A DNA stretch of 64,000 nucleotides. Source: Chitinophagaceae bacterium. GTDB taxonomy: Bacteria > Bacteroidota > Bacteroidia > Chitinophagales > Chitinophagaceae. Shown piece after piece: positions 8,252 to 17,529 of the stretch. The position numbers and the translations under genes are program-made. The notes beneath the pieces were generated by a model, which saw only the letters and a program-made list of their open reading frames with translations, did no database searches and was not told where the DNA came from. The stretch lies in assembly GCA_019638595.1 (NCBI GenBank), contig JAHBTJ010000005.1, positions 62,001 to 126,000 of the forward strand, in the 5' to 3' direction. Each line of letters begins with the position of its first letter. Position 1 is the stretch's first letter.

Positions 8252-9745
8252 ATGAGAGTAGCGTATGTAACCGTACACAAGCTTTATGTAAAACTTTGTG
8301 TCGCTGTCATTTTTAGCCTGGGAGCTTGCTTAACAGGTTATGCCCAGGAATTATATGTTGGCACGGCAGAGGTGGATTTTACGCCTGCACTCCCGGTTGC
8401 GCTGGCAGGACAGGGCCACCTGAGAATCGCTATGGAGGTAGAAACCCCCTTGAAAGCGAATATTATAGCGATGGAATCGCGCGGTGGAAACACCTTGTTG
8501 GAAACTGTTGTTTTTGTTGCATGCGACCTTGTAGACATAGCGCCGGCATACCAGGCAGGGGTGCGAAAAGCAGTTAAGCATTTATTGCCTTCGATTGATA
8601 CGGCAAAAGTGATACTTACGGCAACGCATACCCACACAGCACCGGTAATGGATACGCTGTTTTCTAAATACCCCATACCACCGGAGATTACCCAGCCTTC
8701 AGCATTTGAGAAGTTTTTTATTGAACGTGTAAGTGCCGGGATCGTAAAGGCCTGGAACAGCCGTGTTGAATGTACTGCCAGTTGGGGACTCACGCATGCC
8801 GTTGTAGGATACAACAGGAGAAGCTCCTATTTTGACGGAACGGCGTTGATGTATGGCGGTACCTATTTCCCGGGATTTGCAGGCATAGAAGGATACGAAG
8901 ATCATGATGTGAATACCCTGTTCTTCTGGAATAAAAAACAGGAACTGATCGCAACAGGTGTCAGCGTTGCCTGCCCCGCCCAGAAAACAGAGAATGGAAC
9001 AGCCGTTAATGCAGACTACTGGCATGAAGTGAGAGGGATGCTCAAAAAGAAATTTGGCGACAAGCTGTGTGTCGTAGGCTGGATCGCAGCAGCGGGAGAC
9101 CAGTCGCCGCATGTTATGTACCGGCATAAGGCGGATGTGCGGATGCATACATTATCCGGGCGAAAACCGATGGAAGAGATCGGAAGGCGTATATCGAATG
9201 CTGTAATAGAAGCCCACGATATTGTAAAAAAGGATCAGCATAAGCAGATCCCGCTGGTGCATACATACGAAAACCTGCAGTTGCCGGTACGCATCATTAC
9301 ACATAAGGAATATCTTGATGCAAAGCATACCCGGGATGAAGTGGCTGCAAAAATCGCTGCTGATAATAAGCTGGCGGAAAAACTAAGAGGCGAACAGTTT
9401 TTTAACGACAAAATTGTAAAGCGATATGAAAATCAGCAGCAGGGAAAACAACTGCTGCTTCCCACAGAAATTCATGTGGTTCGGTTAGGCGATATCGTTA
9501 TTTGCACCAATCCCTTTGAATTGTACACGGAATATGGTATCAGGATACAGGGCAGAAGCAAAGCACTGCAGACATTTGTAGTGCAGCTTGCGGGCGAACA
9601 AGGGTATCTGGCAACAGAAAAGGCTGTTAAAGGAGGTGGTTATAGCGCCACAGTATTTAGCTCGCTCGTTGGAGCTGAGGGCGGTCAAATGCTGGTAGAC
9701 AGGACAATTGATCTGATAGAGGAAATTATGAAAGCGGGAAAATAG
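8252..9745 (+). CDS. Secreted neutral/alkaline ceramidase-like hydrolase
   Basis: Related to the N-terminal catalytic domain of neutral/alkaline non-lysosomal ceramidases, zinc amidohydrolases. A signal peptide ends near CLTGYAQ. Visible motifs are VGTAEVDFTPALPVALAG at the mature start, ATHTHTAP (the metal-binding THTH element) and AAGDQSPH, which corresponds to the GD-x-SP active-site motif. The protein has 497 residues and lacks the C-terminal immunoglobulin-like domain of full-length ceramidases (about 650-700). Bacteroidota carry many such shortened forms in catabolic loci, so the substrate need not be ceramide; any amide or N-acyl compound is possible. It follows the susD hairpin and leads a run of secreted hydrolases. 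Confidence 0.8.
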   Translation: MRVAYVTVHKLYVKLCVAVIFSLGACLTGYAQELYVGTAEVDFTPALPVALAGQGHLRIAMEVETPLKANIIAMESRGGNTLLETVVFVACDLVDIAPAYQAGVRKAVKHLLPSIDTAKVILTATHTHTAPVMDTLFSKYPIPPEITQPSAFEKFFIERVSAGIVKAWNSRVECTASWGLTHAVVGYNRRSSYFDGTALMYGGTYFPGFAGIEGYEDHDVNTLFFWNKKQELIATGVSVACPAQKTENGTAVNADYWHEVRGMLKKKFGDKLCVVGWIAAAGDQSPHVMYRHKADVRMHTLSGRKPMEEIGRRISNAVIEAHDIVKKDQHKQIPLVHTYENLQLPVRIITHKEYLDAKHTRDEVAAKIAADNKLAEKLRGEQFFNDKIVKRYENQQQGKQLLLPTEIHVVRLGDIVICTNPFELYTEYGIRIQGRSKALQTFVVQLAGEQGYLATEKAVKGGGYSATVFSSLVGAEGGQMLVDRTIDLIEEIMKAGK

Positions 9746-9802
9746 CGCTCTGCATTTCTTCTTTTAACGATATGGGCAACTTTTTAAAATTTCCCGATAA
9801 GC

Positions 9803-11125
9803 ATGAAGAGAAGTTCGTTTTTATTACTGTTGGCCGCACTATTGGCGTTTTCCGGTATAAAAGCACAACATACCGATAAGATAAGAAAATTAGCCTATGC
9901 GGATTCTTCAAGGCTGGTAGCCATCTTTCAGGATTTGCACCAGCACCCCGAACTTGGCTTTATGGAAGTAAGAACAGCGGGCATATTGGCGAAAGAACTG
10001 CAATCGCTGGGGTATGAAGTAATAACCGGAATAGGAAAAACAGGGCTGGTGGCAATTCTGAAGAACGGCTCCGGACCGGTAGTGGGCTACAGAGCTGATA
10101 TGGACTGTAATGCGGTAGAAGAAATAACCGGATTGCCTTATGCCAGTACTAAAACCATGAAAAGAGAGGACGGCACGGAAGTGCCGGTGATGCATGCCTG
10201 CGGGCATGATGCGCATATGACCTGGATGCTCGGCATTGCTAAAATAATGATGGAGCTGAAAAAGGAATGGAAAGGAACGCTGGTATTGATTGGACAACCG
10301 GCCGAAGAACCGCTGCTGGGGGCCAAAGCCATGGCCGCAGATACTGTATTTAAAACCAGGGTGCCAGAAACCGATTATTTATTTGCGCTGCATACCTTAC
10401 CCATTGAGGTGGGTAAAGTGATCAATGGTTATGGTGTCAGGAATTCAGGAAGCGACCAGTTGGACGTTACTTTTTACGGCATAGGCGGGCACGGTTCTAC
10501 ACCGGAGTTAACAAAAGACCCGATCGTGATGATGAGCAATGCAATTTTGCAATACCAAACCATCATCAGCAGGAATATCGGGGCGCAGCAGGCTGGTGTT
10601 GTAACAGTAGGAGCCATTCATGCAGGGGGAGATAATAACGTGATTCCTGCTACCGGTGTTGTAAAACTGAATCTTCGCTGGTTTAGCAATGATATCAGGA
10701 ATACGCTGCTGGAAAAAATAAAATCCATTAATACAGGCATTGCGGTGGCAAATGGATTACCCGAATCAGCCTACCCAACCATTACAATGAAGAGCTCAGC
10801 CGTTCCTTTAAAGAATGATACGGTGCTGGCTAAACGAATTAATAAATCACTGGCTGCTGTTTTAAAAACAGAGCATATTATATACGACCTGCCTGCATTT
10901 ATGGGCTCGGAGGATTTCACTTACCTGGCTTCGGAGAAAACTAAAAGTGATTATGTATTTGTTGGCACGGCACACCCCGATCTGGTAGCGCAGGCGAAGA
11001 AAGAAGGTAAAGCGTTTCCTTTTAACGGGCATAACGGCAATTACAAGGTAGATCTATCGGCTATCCCCCTGGGAACGGTGATAGGTGCTGTGGGTGTATT
11101 TGAAATGTTTAAGGAAAAACCCTGA
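9803..11125 (+). CDS. Secreted M20-family amidohydrolase
   Basis: Zinc-dependent amidohydrolase or peptidase of the M20D type (hippurate/IAA-amino-acid hydrolase-like), 440 residues, with an N-terminal signal peptide ending near FSGIKAQ. Metal-site motifs are visible: GYRADMDCNAVEE, HACGHDAH and GSEDF near the C-terminal end; the dimerisation domain lies around residues 210-320. Members release amino acids from N-acyl conjugates in the cytosol; the export signal here suggests a periplasmic role in the same pathway as the ceramidase-like gene 57 bp upstream. The family assignment is firm, the substrate is not known. Confidence 0.9.
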   Translation: MKRSSFLLLLAALLAFSGIKAQHTDKIRKLAYADSSRLVAIFQDLHQHPELGFMEVRTAGILAKELQSLGYEVITGIGKTGLVAILKNGSGPVVGYRADMDCNAVEEITGLPYASTKTMKREDGTEVPVMHACGHDAHMTWMLGIAKIMMELKKEWKGTLVLIGQPAEEPLLGAKAMAADTVFKTRVPETDYLFALHTLPIEVGKVINGYGVRNSGSDQLDVTFYGIGGHGSTPELTKDPIVMMSNAILQYQTIISRNIGAQQAGVVTVGAIHAGGDNNVIPATGVVKLNLRWFSNDIRNTLLEKIKSINTGIAVANGLPESAYPTITMKSSAVPLKNDTVLAKRINKSLAAVLKTEHIIYDLPAFMGSEDFTYLASEKTKSDYVFVGTAHPDLVAQAKKEGKAFPFNGHNGNYKVDLSAIPLGTVIGAVGVFEMFKEKP

Positions 11126-11141
11126 TATAACATTTTTAACT

Positions 11142-13580
11142 ATGAAATATTTATTCTTTTTAGTGTGCGTATTAATACAGCATTCTGTTATGGCTCAGCA
11201 TGAACATAACAACCATGTGCCTGCCGCAAAAGAGCCTGTAAAAAATGTAAATACAAATGTAAATACGTTTGAACGGGAAATTCCTGTGCAACCGTTCGTG
11301 GCGCATGCTGTTCGCTTACAAGAAGCCCTGGGCTATATAGGAAGCCCGCTTTCGGCCGAAGATGAAAAAAAGATAGAAGAAATTCGCAAAGCTCCTTTTA
11401 CGCAAGCGTCGGTTCAAAAGATACAGGAGGTGCTTGACCCCTACTGCATCGCGTTAGTAGACATCAATCCGGAATCCAGGGTGAAAGTTGAAAAAGGGAA
11501 AGCCATACCCCGGTTAATGCAGGGCGGGTGGAAAAGCTTTTTGGTAAAAGTTAAAAATGATGGGATGGTCACCTCCAGGCTGGAAGCGGAAAGTCCCAAC
11601 GCGTTATTGCCTTATAACCGGCCCGGTTGGGGACGATATACCAGTGACCCGGTATCTGCCGGTGAGGCGGCCAATCGTTTCCTGGATGTTCAGATGTATA
11701 CAGGTGGCCAGATGAACAAACATCTTTCGGGCATGCCGGTTGAATATGCTATTGTGCAGTTATACAGCAAGGATGCTGGTATGCGTGACGTAGAGCTGGG
11801 CTTTAATATTGGCATAAGTTCAAAAGACATCGGGTTCAGGAATACCACCCATTTTATATTTCATATTGATCCGGCTGTAAAATTGTACTTCGATATACGC
11901 GATGACGATGGACAGCCTGTAATGGCTGCCGTAACGATCACAGATAGTATAGAGCGGTCGCAGGGAAAGCTGGCATCAGTATACCCGTTGCCTTCGCGCA
12001 GAATAGCTACATATGATACCTATCCTGATTTTTTCTTTCAGCAACATGTATACCGTAAAACAGGTGAGTACGTATTGCTTCCCCCCGGCAAATTCACTAT
12101 AAAGTATACACGGGGCCCGGAGTACCTGCCTCAGTATAAACAAATCACCATACCGGAAAGGGCGGATAGTGTCCGGGTAAGCCTGCATTTGAAAAGATGG
12201 ATTGATCTGTCCAAATATGGATGGTACAGTGCAGATCATCACGTGCATGCATCTGGCTGCAGTCACTACGATAGTCCCGCCGAAGGCGTAAACCCGGCAG
12301 ATATGTGGCGCCAGGCAGCGGGGGAAGATCTGAAAGTTTCTTCCGTACTGTCATGGGGCCCCGGATGGTATCATCAGAAAAATAATTTTACCGGTAAGCA
12401 AAATGAGCTCTCTACCAAAGAAAATATTATGCAGTATGATGTAGAGGTTTCCGGTTTCCCCTCTTCACATGCCGGGCATGTGGTATTGCTCCGGCTGAAA
12501 GAAGATGATTATCCGGGTACTACAAAAATTGAGGAATGGCCAAGCTGGACGGGGCCTGTATTGAAGTGGGCACAGGAACAGGGAGCGGTTACCGGCTATG
12601 CGCATTCCGGTGACGGACTGGAGCCATCGGAGACAATCAATCGCCGCCTGTATCCACCTGTAACAAAAGAAGAAAAAGTGCATACCGCTGCCTGGCGCGC
12701 TTACGAGGAAGTGACGACTGAAGTGCCTAATTATATAATTCCGAAGATGAATGGGATCGGCGCCAATGAATACATTGTTACTGCACCACTTGGGCTTGTG
12801 AACTTTTTTAGTGCAGGAAATACAGGAGTATACAGGGAGTTGAATATGTGGTATCATACACTGAATGCAGGTATACGGGTTTCCATAAGCGGTGAAACAG
12901 ATTTCCCCTGTTTGTCTGACGAACGGGTGGGCTATGCCAGGAGTTATTTTAAAACAGACGGCAGGATCAATTATAATAATTATGTAGAAGCAATAAAGAA
13001 TGGAAGGAACTATGTATCGGATGGCTTTTCGCATATCATGAACTTTTCGGTAAATGGCGTTGAGCCAGGCGTGAAAAGTAGTGTGCTTAATCTGAAATCA
13101 CCACAAAAAGTTACGGTAAAGGCTGATGTAGCTGCCTATTTAACGCCTGAGCAAACAAGAGAAGGGGAAGTAATTGCAAAGAGTTACCCGGATGTGTTCC
13201 CACCCTGGAACATTGAACGTGCAAGGATCAGGAAAAGCAGGAAAGTAAAAGTAGAGCTCATCGTGAACGGGTTGAGCATTGATGCAAAAGAAATAGAAGC
13301 TGATGGTGCTGTACAACAGGTGCAATTCACTCCTGAGATCACTGAAGGAAGCTGGGTAGCAGTAAGGATATACGCAAGCTCGCATACGAACCCTGTTTAC
13401 GTTGATATGAACAATAAGCGGGTAAGTGTTGATAAGAGTGTAGAATGGTGTATTAAGACGGTAGATCGTTGCTGGGAAATGAAGCATTCCCAGATAAGAG
13501 AAAATGAGAGGGTTGAGGCTGAGAATGCGTATAAGGAAGCAAGGACCTGGTATGAAAAAAAGCTGAGTACAAAAAAATAA
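11142..13580 (+). CDS. CehA/McbA-family PHP metallohydrolase, copy 1
   Basis: A secreted protein of about 812 residues with a signal peptide (MKYLFFLVCVLIQHSVMAQ). The C-terminal half is a PHP-type metal hydrolase domain: GWYSADHHVHASGCSH holds the metal-binding HxH motif, followed by GYAHSGDG and SISGETDFPC. The family is named for CehA and McbA, which act on carbaryl; most relatives have unknown substrates. The N-terminal half includes a beta-sandwich region (FDIRDDDGQPVMAAVTITDS). An upstream in-frame ATG at 11085 overlaps the M20 gene and lacks a signal peptide, so 11142 was chosen. The next gene is a close tandem copy. Confidence 0.88.
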   Translation: MKYLFFLVCVLIQHSVMAQHEHNNHVPAAKEPVKNVNTNVNTFEREIPVQPFVAHAVRLQEALGYIGSPLSAEDEKKIEEIRKAPFTQASVQKIQEVLDPYCIALVDINPESRVKVEKGKAIPRLMQGGWKSFLVKVKNDGMVTSRLEAESPNALLPYNRPGWGRYTSDPVSAGEAANRFLDVQMYTGGQMNKHLSGMPVEYAIVQLYSKDAGMRDVELGFNIGISSKDIGFRNTTHFIFHIDPAVKLYFDIRDDDGQPVMAAVTITDSIERSQGKLASVYPLPSRRIATYDTYPDFFFQQHVYRKTGEYVLLPPGKFTIKYTRGPEYLPQYKQITIPERADSVRVSLHLKRWIDLSKYGWYSADHHVHASGCSHYDSPAEGVNPADMWRQAAGEDLKVSSVLSWGPGWYHQKNNFTGKQNELSTKENIMQYDVEVSGFPSSHAGHVVLLRLKEDDYPGTTKIEEWPSWTGPVLKWAQEQGAVTGYAHSGDGLEPSETINRRLYPPVTKEEKVHTAAWRAYEEVTTEVPNYIIPKMNGIGANEYIVTAPLGLVNFFSAGNTGVYRELNMWYHTLNAGIRVSISGETDFPCLSDERVGYARSYFKTDGRINYNNYVEAIKNGRNYVSDGFSHIMNFSVNGVEPGVKSSVLNLKSPQKVTVKADVAAYLTPEQTREGEVIAKSYPDVFPPWNIERARIRKSRKVKVELIVNGLSIDAKEIEADGAVQQVQFTPEITEGSWVAVRIYASSHTNPVYVDMNNKRVSVDKSVEWCIKTVDRCWEMKHSQIRENERVEAENAYKEARTWYEKKLSTKK

Positions 13581-13622
13581 ATACCTGTGGGTAACGACTA
13601 TTCATTGCAAAATTGTTTACAG

Positions 13623-16031
13623 ATGAAGTATGTATTGCTGTTGATTACAATAATGATGGTGGGAGGCGTAATGGCGCAGCAGCCTGGCAGGCATCAGGAT
13701 CCGGAAAAGGCAGTTGCTTCGCTTAAGGGTGAGCCGCAGGCTCAGCCATTTATAGCACATGCTGTGAGGATTAAGGATGCATTGGAATATATCGGCAGTG
13801 CATTGTCTCCGGAAGATGCTAAAAAGGTGGAAGATATACGTCATGATGTTTTTACGGGGAAGTCGGTTGCATTGATCCAGGAAATACTGGATCCATATTG
13901 CATAGCGCTGCTGCATATTGATTCCGCTGCGCAGGTAAAAGTGGCGAAAGGCCAGGCGGCTCCTAAATTAATGCAGGGAGGCTGGAAGAGCTTTTTGGTA
14001 AAAGTAAAAAATGAAGGTCATGTTACCCGTGTGCTGGAAGTGGAAAGCCCCAGTGCACGTTCTCCTTACCATCGTTGGGATTTTGGTATACATGCCAACG
14101 ATACCATTACAAGGGAGGAAGCTGCGAACCGCTTCCTGGATGCACAAATGTACACGGGCAGTACCATCAGTGAGCACTTGTCAGGCATGGCTATAGAATA
14201 TGCCATCGTGCAACTGTACAGTAAGGTTGCCGGTACCCTGGATGTGGAGCTGGGCTTTAGTATTGACACCGGCACATCAAAAATCCCGTTCAGGAATACA
14301 ACAAATATTAAGTTCCAGGTAGCTCCTGCGGTAAAAGTGTATTTTGATATCAGGGATGATGACGGGCAGCCGGTGATGGCGGCCATTACTATTACCGATA
14401 GCATGCAGCGGCTTCCGGGAAAGCTGGGGAATATTTATCCGCTTCCTTCCAGGCGGGTGTCTGCCTTTGATGAATATCCTGATTTCTTTTTTCAACAACA
14501 CATATATCGTAAAACAGGAGAACATGTGGTACTGCCTCCCGGAAAATTTATTATTAAATACACCCGGGGGCCGGAGTACCTGGTTCAGTATAAACAGATA
14601 ACCATACCTGAGCATACGGATAGTGTAACCCTTGTTTTGCCATTAAAGAGATGGATAGATGTATCTAAGCTGGGCTGGTATAGTGCCGATCACCATGTGC
14701 ATGCTTCCGGATGCAGCCATTATTATAAACCGGAAGAAGGAGTGAATGCTGCAGATATGTTGCGGCAGGCAGCTGGGGAAGATCTGAAGGTATCTTCAGT
14801 TTTATCATGGGGCCCCGGATGGTATTATCAGAAAAATAATTTTACCGGTAAACAATATGAGTTGTCTACAAACAATAACATCATGCAGTATGATGTGGAA
14901 GTATCCGGTTTCCCCTCTTCACATGCCGGGCACCTGGTATTGCTCCGGCTGAAGGAAGATGATTATCCGGGTACTACAAGAATTGAAGAATGGCCGAGCT
15001 GGACCGGGCCGATATTGAAGTGGGCACAGAAACAGGGAGCTGTTACCGGGTATGCGCATTCCGGCGACGGACTGGAGCCTTCACAAACAATAAACCACCG
15101 CCTATATCCTCCGGTAACAGAAGAAGAAAAAGTGCATGCTCCTGCCTGGCGAACGCACGAGGAGCTAACAACCGAAGTGCCTAATTATATTATCCCGAAG
15201 ATGAATGGGATTGGCGCTAATGAATACATTGTTACTGCCCCACTGGGGCTTGTAAATTTTTTTAGTGCCGGAAATACCGGGATATACCGGGAGCTGAATA
15301 TGTGGTATCATACATTGAATGCCGGTATAAGGGTTTCTATAAGCGGGGAAACTGATTTCCCCTGTTTGTCTGACGAAAGAGTGGGCTATGCCAGGAGCTA
15401 TTTTAAAACAGGCGGCAGGATCAGTTATAATAATTATGTAGAAGCGATCAGGTCCGGCAGGAATTATGTGTCTGACGGATTCTCACACATTATGAACTTT
15501 TCAGTAAATGGCGTTGAGCCGGGAATAAAGAACAGTCTCGTCAATATAAAATCACCACAAAAAGTTACGGTAAAGGCGGATGTAGCGGCCTATTTAGCGC
15601 CTGAGCAAACAAAGGAAGGAGAAGTAATTGCAAAGAGTTACCTGGATATGTTTCCCTGCTGGAATATTGAGCGTGCAAGAATTAAAAAAAGCAGGAAGGT
15701 AAAAGTGGAACTTATTGTGAACGGATGGAGCATTGATTCAAAAGAAATAGAAGCCGATGGTGCTGTGCAGCAGGTGCAATTCACTCCTGAAATTACCGAA
15801 GGAAGCTGGGTGGCATTAAGAATATATGCCAGTTCGCATACCAATCCTGTTTACATTGATATGAACAATAAGCGCGTAAGTATTGACAGGAGTATAGAAT
15901 GGTGTATTAAAAGTGTAGATCGTTGCTGGGAAATGAAGCATTCCCAGATAAGGGAAGAAGAGAGAGGGGAGGCAGAGGAGGCTTATAAGGAAGCAAGAGC
16001 ATGGTATCAGAAGAAGCTATCAGGCAAATAA
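13623..16031 (+). CDS. CehA/McbA-family PHP metallohydrolase, copy 2
   Basis: Tandem paralogue of the preceding gene, with the same order of parts: signal peptide (MKYVLLLITIMMVGGVMAQ), N-terminal beta-rich region, and PHP domain with SADHHVHASGCSHY, GYAHSGDG and SISGETDFPC. By eye the PHP half is about 90% identical to copy 1, while the first 150 residues after the signal peptide differ more; some DNA stretches in the conserved half are identical. The pattern suggests duplication with divergence at the N-terminus, or gene conversion of the catalytic half. An in-frame start at 13587 adds 12 unrelated residues; 13623 begins at the signal peptide. All visible metal-ligand motifs are intact in both copies, so both may be active. 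Confidence 0.88.
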   Translation: MKYVLLLITIMMVGGVMAQQPGRHQDPEKAVASLKGEPQAQPFIAHAVRIKDALEYIGSALSPEDAKKVEDIRHDVFTGKSVALIQEILDPYCIALLHIDSAAQVKVAKGQAAPKLMQGGWKSFLVKVKNEGHVTRVLEVESPSARSPYHRWDFGIHANDTITREEAANRFLDAQMYTGSTISEHLSGMAIEYAIVQLYSKVAGTLDVELGFSIDTGTSKIPFRNTTNIKFQVAPAVKVYFDIRDDDGQPVMAAITITDSMQRLPGKLGNIYPLPSRRVSAFDEYPDFFFQQHIYRKTGEHVVLPPGKFIIKYTRGPEYLVQYKQITIPEHTDSVTLVLPLKRWIDVSKLGWYSADHHVHASGCSHYYKPEEGVNAADMLRQAAGEDLKVSSVLSWGPGWYYQKNNFTGKQYELSTNNNIMQYDVEVSGFPSSHAGHLVLLRLKEDDYPGTTRIEEWPSWTGPILKWAQKQGAVTGYAHSGDGLEPSQTINHRLYPPVTEEEKVHAPAWRTHEELTTEVPNYIIPKMNGIGANEYIVTAPLGLVNFFSAGNTGIYRELNMWYHTLNAGIRVSISGETDFPCLSDERVGYARSYFKTGGRISYNNYVEAIRSGRNYVSDGFSHIMNFSVNGVEPGIKNSLVNIKSPQKVTVKADVAAYLAPEQTKEGEVIAKSYLDMFPCWNIERARIKKSRKVKVELIVNGWSIDSKEIEADGAVQQVQFTPEITEGSWVALRIYASSHTNPVYIDMNNKRVSIDRSIEWCIKSVDRCWEMKHSQIREEERGEAEEAYKEARAWYQKKLSGK

Positions 16032-16064
16032 CAATAGCAACGTTTATAATAATTTGAAAGTAAC

Positions 16065-17489
16065 ATGCGGATGAGCAGGATATTTTTTTTGTTTGGCTTA
16101 CTGATATGGGCGGGTGCTGTTACAGCACAATTGCAATCCATTGATCTTACCACGCTCGATGCTTTTCGTAACCCGGGTAAAAACTGGAATATTGTAGCTG
16201 ATGTACATACCAGCTATGATGGTAAGGTAAAAACACGAAACGTAAGCGGTACAGGTGTGGTAATGAATTACTATTCGCCAAAAAACGAAAGCGACCTCAT
16301 TACAAAAGAGGAGTGGGGGGATATGGAATTGGAGTTTGAGTTTATGATGTTCAAAAATTCAAACTCAGGCGTTTATTTGCAGGGAAGATATGAAGTACAG
16401 TTATATGATAGCTGGAAGAAGTTAAATCCTGCCTGGTACGATGCAGGAGCGATCTATTCCCGGTATAACAATGGATATTCATACGAGGGTACACAACCTA
16501 TCATGAATGTAGCAAGGGCTCCGGGGTTGTGGCAGAAATTGCAGATCAGGTTCCGGGCGCCTCGGTTTAACCACAAAGGAGACAAAACAGAAAATGCCCG
16601 TTTTGAGTCTGTACAGCTAAACGGAGTTACTATAATAAGAGAAGTAGAAGTGAGTGGATGCACCCGTGCTTGTTTGTTTCCGGAAGAAAAACCCACTGGG
16701 CCGCTGGTCTTCCAGGGTGATCACGGTCCGGTGGCATTTAGAAATATTCGTTATGGAAAATTGATTGCACCACCACCTCCTCCCGAAAAAAGAGATATAT
16801 GGGATCGTAATTCCCATTTCTGGAAAACGGCTGTTAATCCATTGGTTGTTATCCCGGCAGCTAAGCCTGAGATCATCAGAACATTTTTAAAGTACAAGGA
16901 TACAACATTGACACATGTTCTTTCTGTTGGGGCTGCGAATGAATTGAATTATTCCTATGATGTTAAGCAGGGCGCTATTTTCCAGTTCTGGAGAGGGAAA
17001 TTCCTGGATGTTGCTGCCGCATGGTGGGACAGGGGCTGGATGCAATTGGGTGTTCCCCTGGGGGCGGTTATTACATTGCCAAATGTACCTGCGGTGGCTG
17101 TTCTGATAAACGGAAACAGCGCCTGGCCAAATGCTGTGGCATTTGACGATATGCATAACAAAGGATATGTATTGGACAGGAATGGCTTCCCCACGTTCAA
17201 ATACAGCTACAACAACCTGGATGTGGAAGACAAGATTGATTTCCCGGGGTCAAATGACGGAATATCAAGAACCCTGACTGTTACCGGAAATACTAGCGAT
17301 GCATTTTGCAGGATAGCCACCGGTAAGAAGATTGAGAAAATAAAAAATGATCTGTTCCTGGTAGATGATAAATCTTACTATCTGCAGGTTGATAAAAAAT
17401 TAAAACCGGTCATCCGGCAATCAGGATACGGTTATGAGCTTATTGTAAAGTATAATGATACACCGGTTACGTATAGTATTATCTGGTAA
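16065..17489 (+). CDS. DUF1080 (3-keto-disaccharide hydrolase-type) secreted protein
   Basis: A secreted protein of 474 residues with a signal peptide ending near AGAVTAQ. Residues about 30-230 form a jelly-roll domain of the DUF1080 family (EWGDMELEFEFMMFKNSNSGV, split as WGDMELEFEF and NSNSGVYLQGRYEVQLYDSW), some members of which cleave 3-keto-disaccharides. After a proline-rich linker (APPPPPEKRD) comes a second module of about 220 residues with LSVGAANELNYSYD and FQFWRGKFLDVAAAWWDRGW, a segment that in other bacteria often accompanies DUF7133-type beta-propellers. The next gene encodes such a propeller, which suggests joint function. ThuA, DUF1080 and propeller genes commonly cluster in sugar-oxidation loci. 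Confidence 0.8.
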   Translation: MRMSRIFFLFGLLIWAGAVTAQLQSIDLTTLDAFRNPGKNWNIVADVHTSYDGKVKTRNVSGTGVVMNYYSPKNESDLITKEEWGDMELEFEFMMFKNSNSGVYLQGRYEVQLYDSWKKLNPAWYDAGAIYSRYNNGYSYEGTQPIMNVARAPGLWQKLQIRFRAPRFNHKGDKTENARFESVQLNGVTIIREVEVSGCTRACLFPEEKPTGPLVFQGDHGPVAFRNIRYGKLIAPPPPPEKRDIWDRNSHFWKTAVNPLVVIPAAKPEIIRTFLKYKDTTLTHVLSVGAANELNYSYDVKQGAIFQFWRGKFLDVAAAWWDRGWMQLGVPLGAVITLPNVPAVAVLINGNSAWPNAVAFDDMHNKGYVLDRNGFPTFKYSYNNLDVEDKIDFPGSNDGISRTLTVTGNTSDAFCRIATGKKIEKIKNDLFLVDDKSYYLQVDKKLKPVIRQSGYGYELIVKYNDTPVTYSIIW

Positions 17490-17529
17490 TGGATAACTGG
17501 AACGCCCGGGATTGATAAAAGAGATTCAA

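Noticed and set aside
11142-16031. Large direct repeat as possible assembly duplication
   Set aside because: The copies differ clearly in the N-terminal half and throughout at silent sites, so they are true paralogues.
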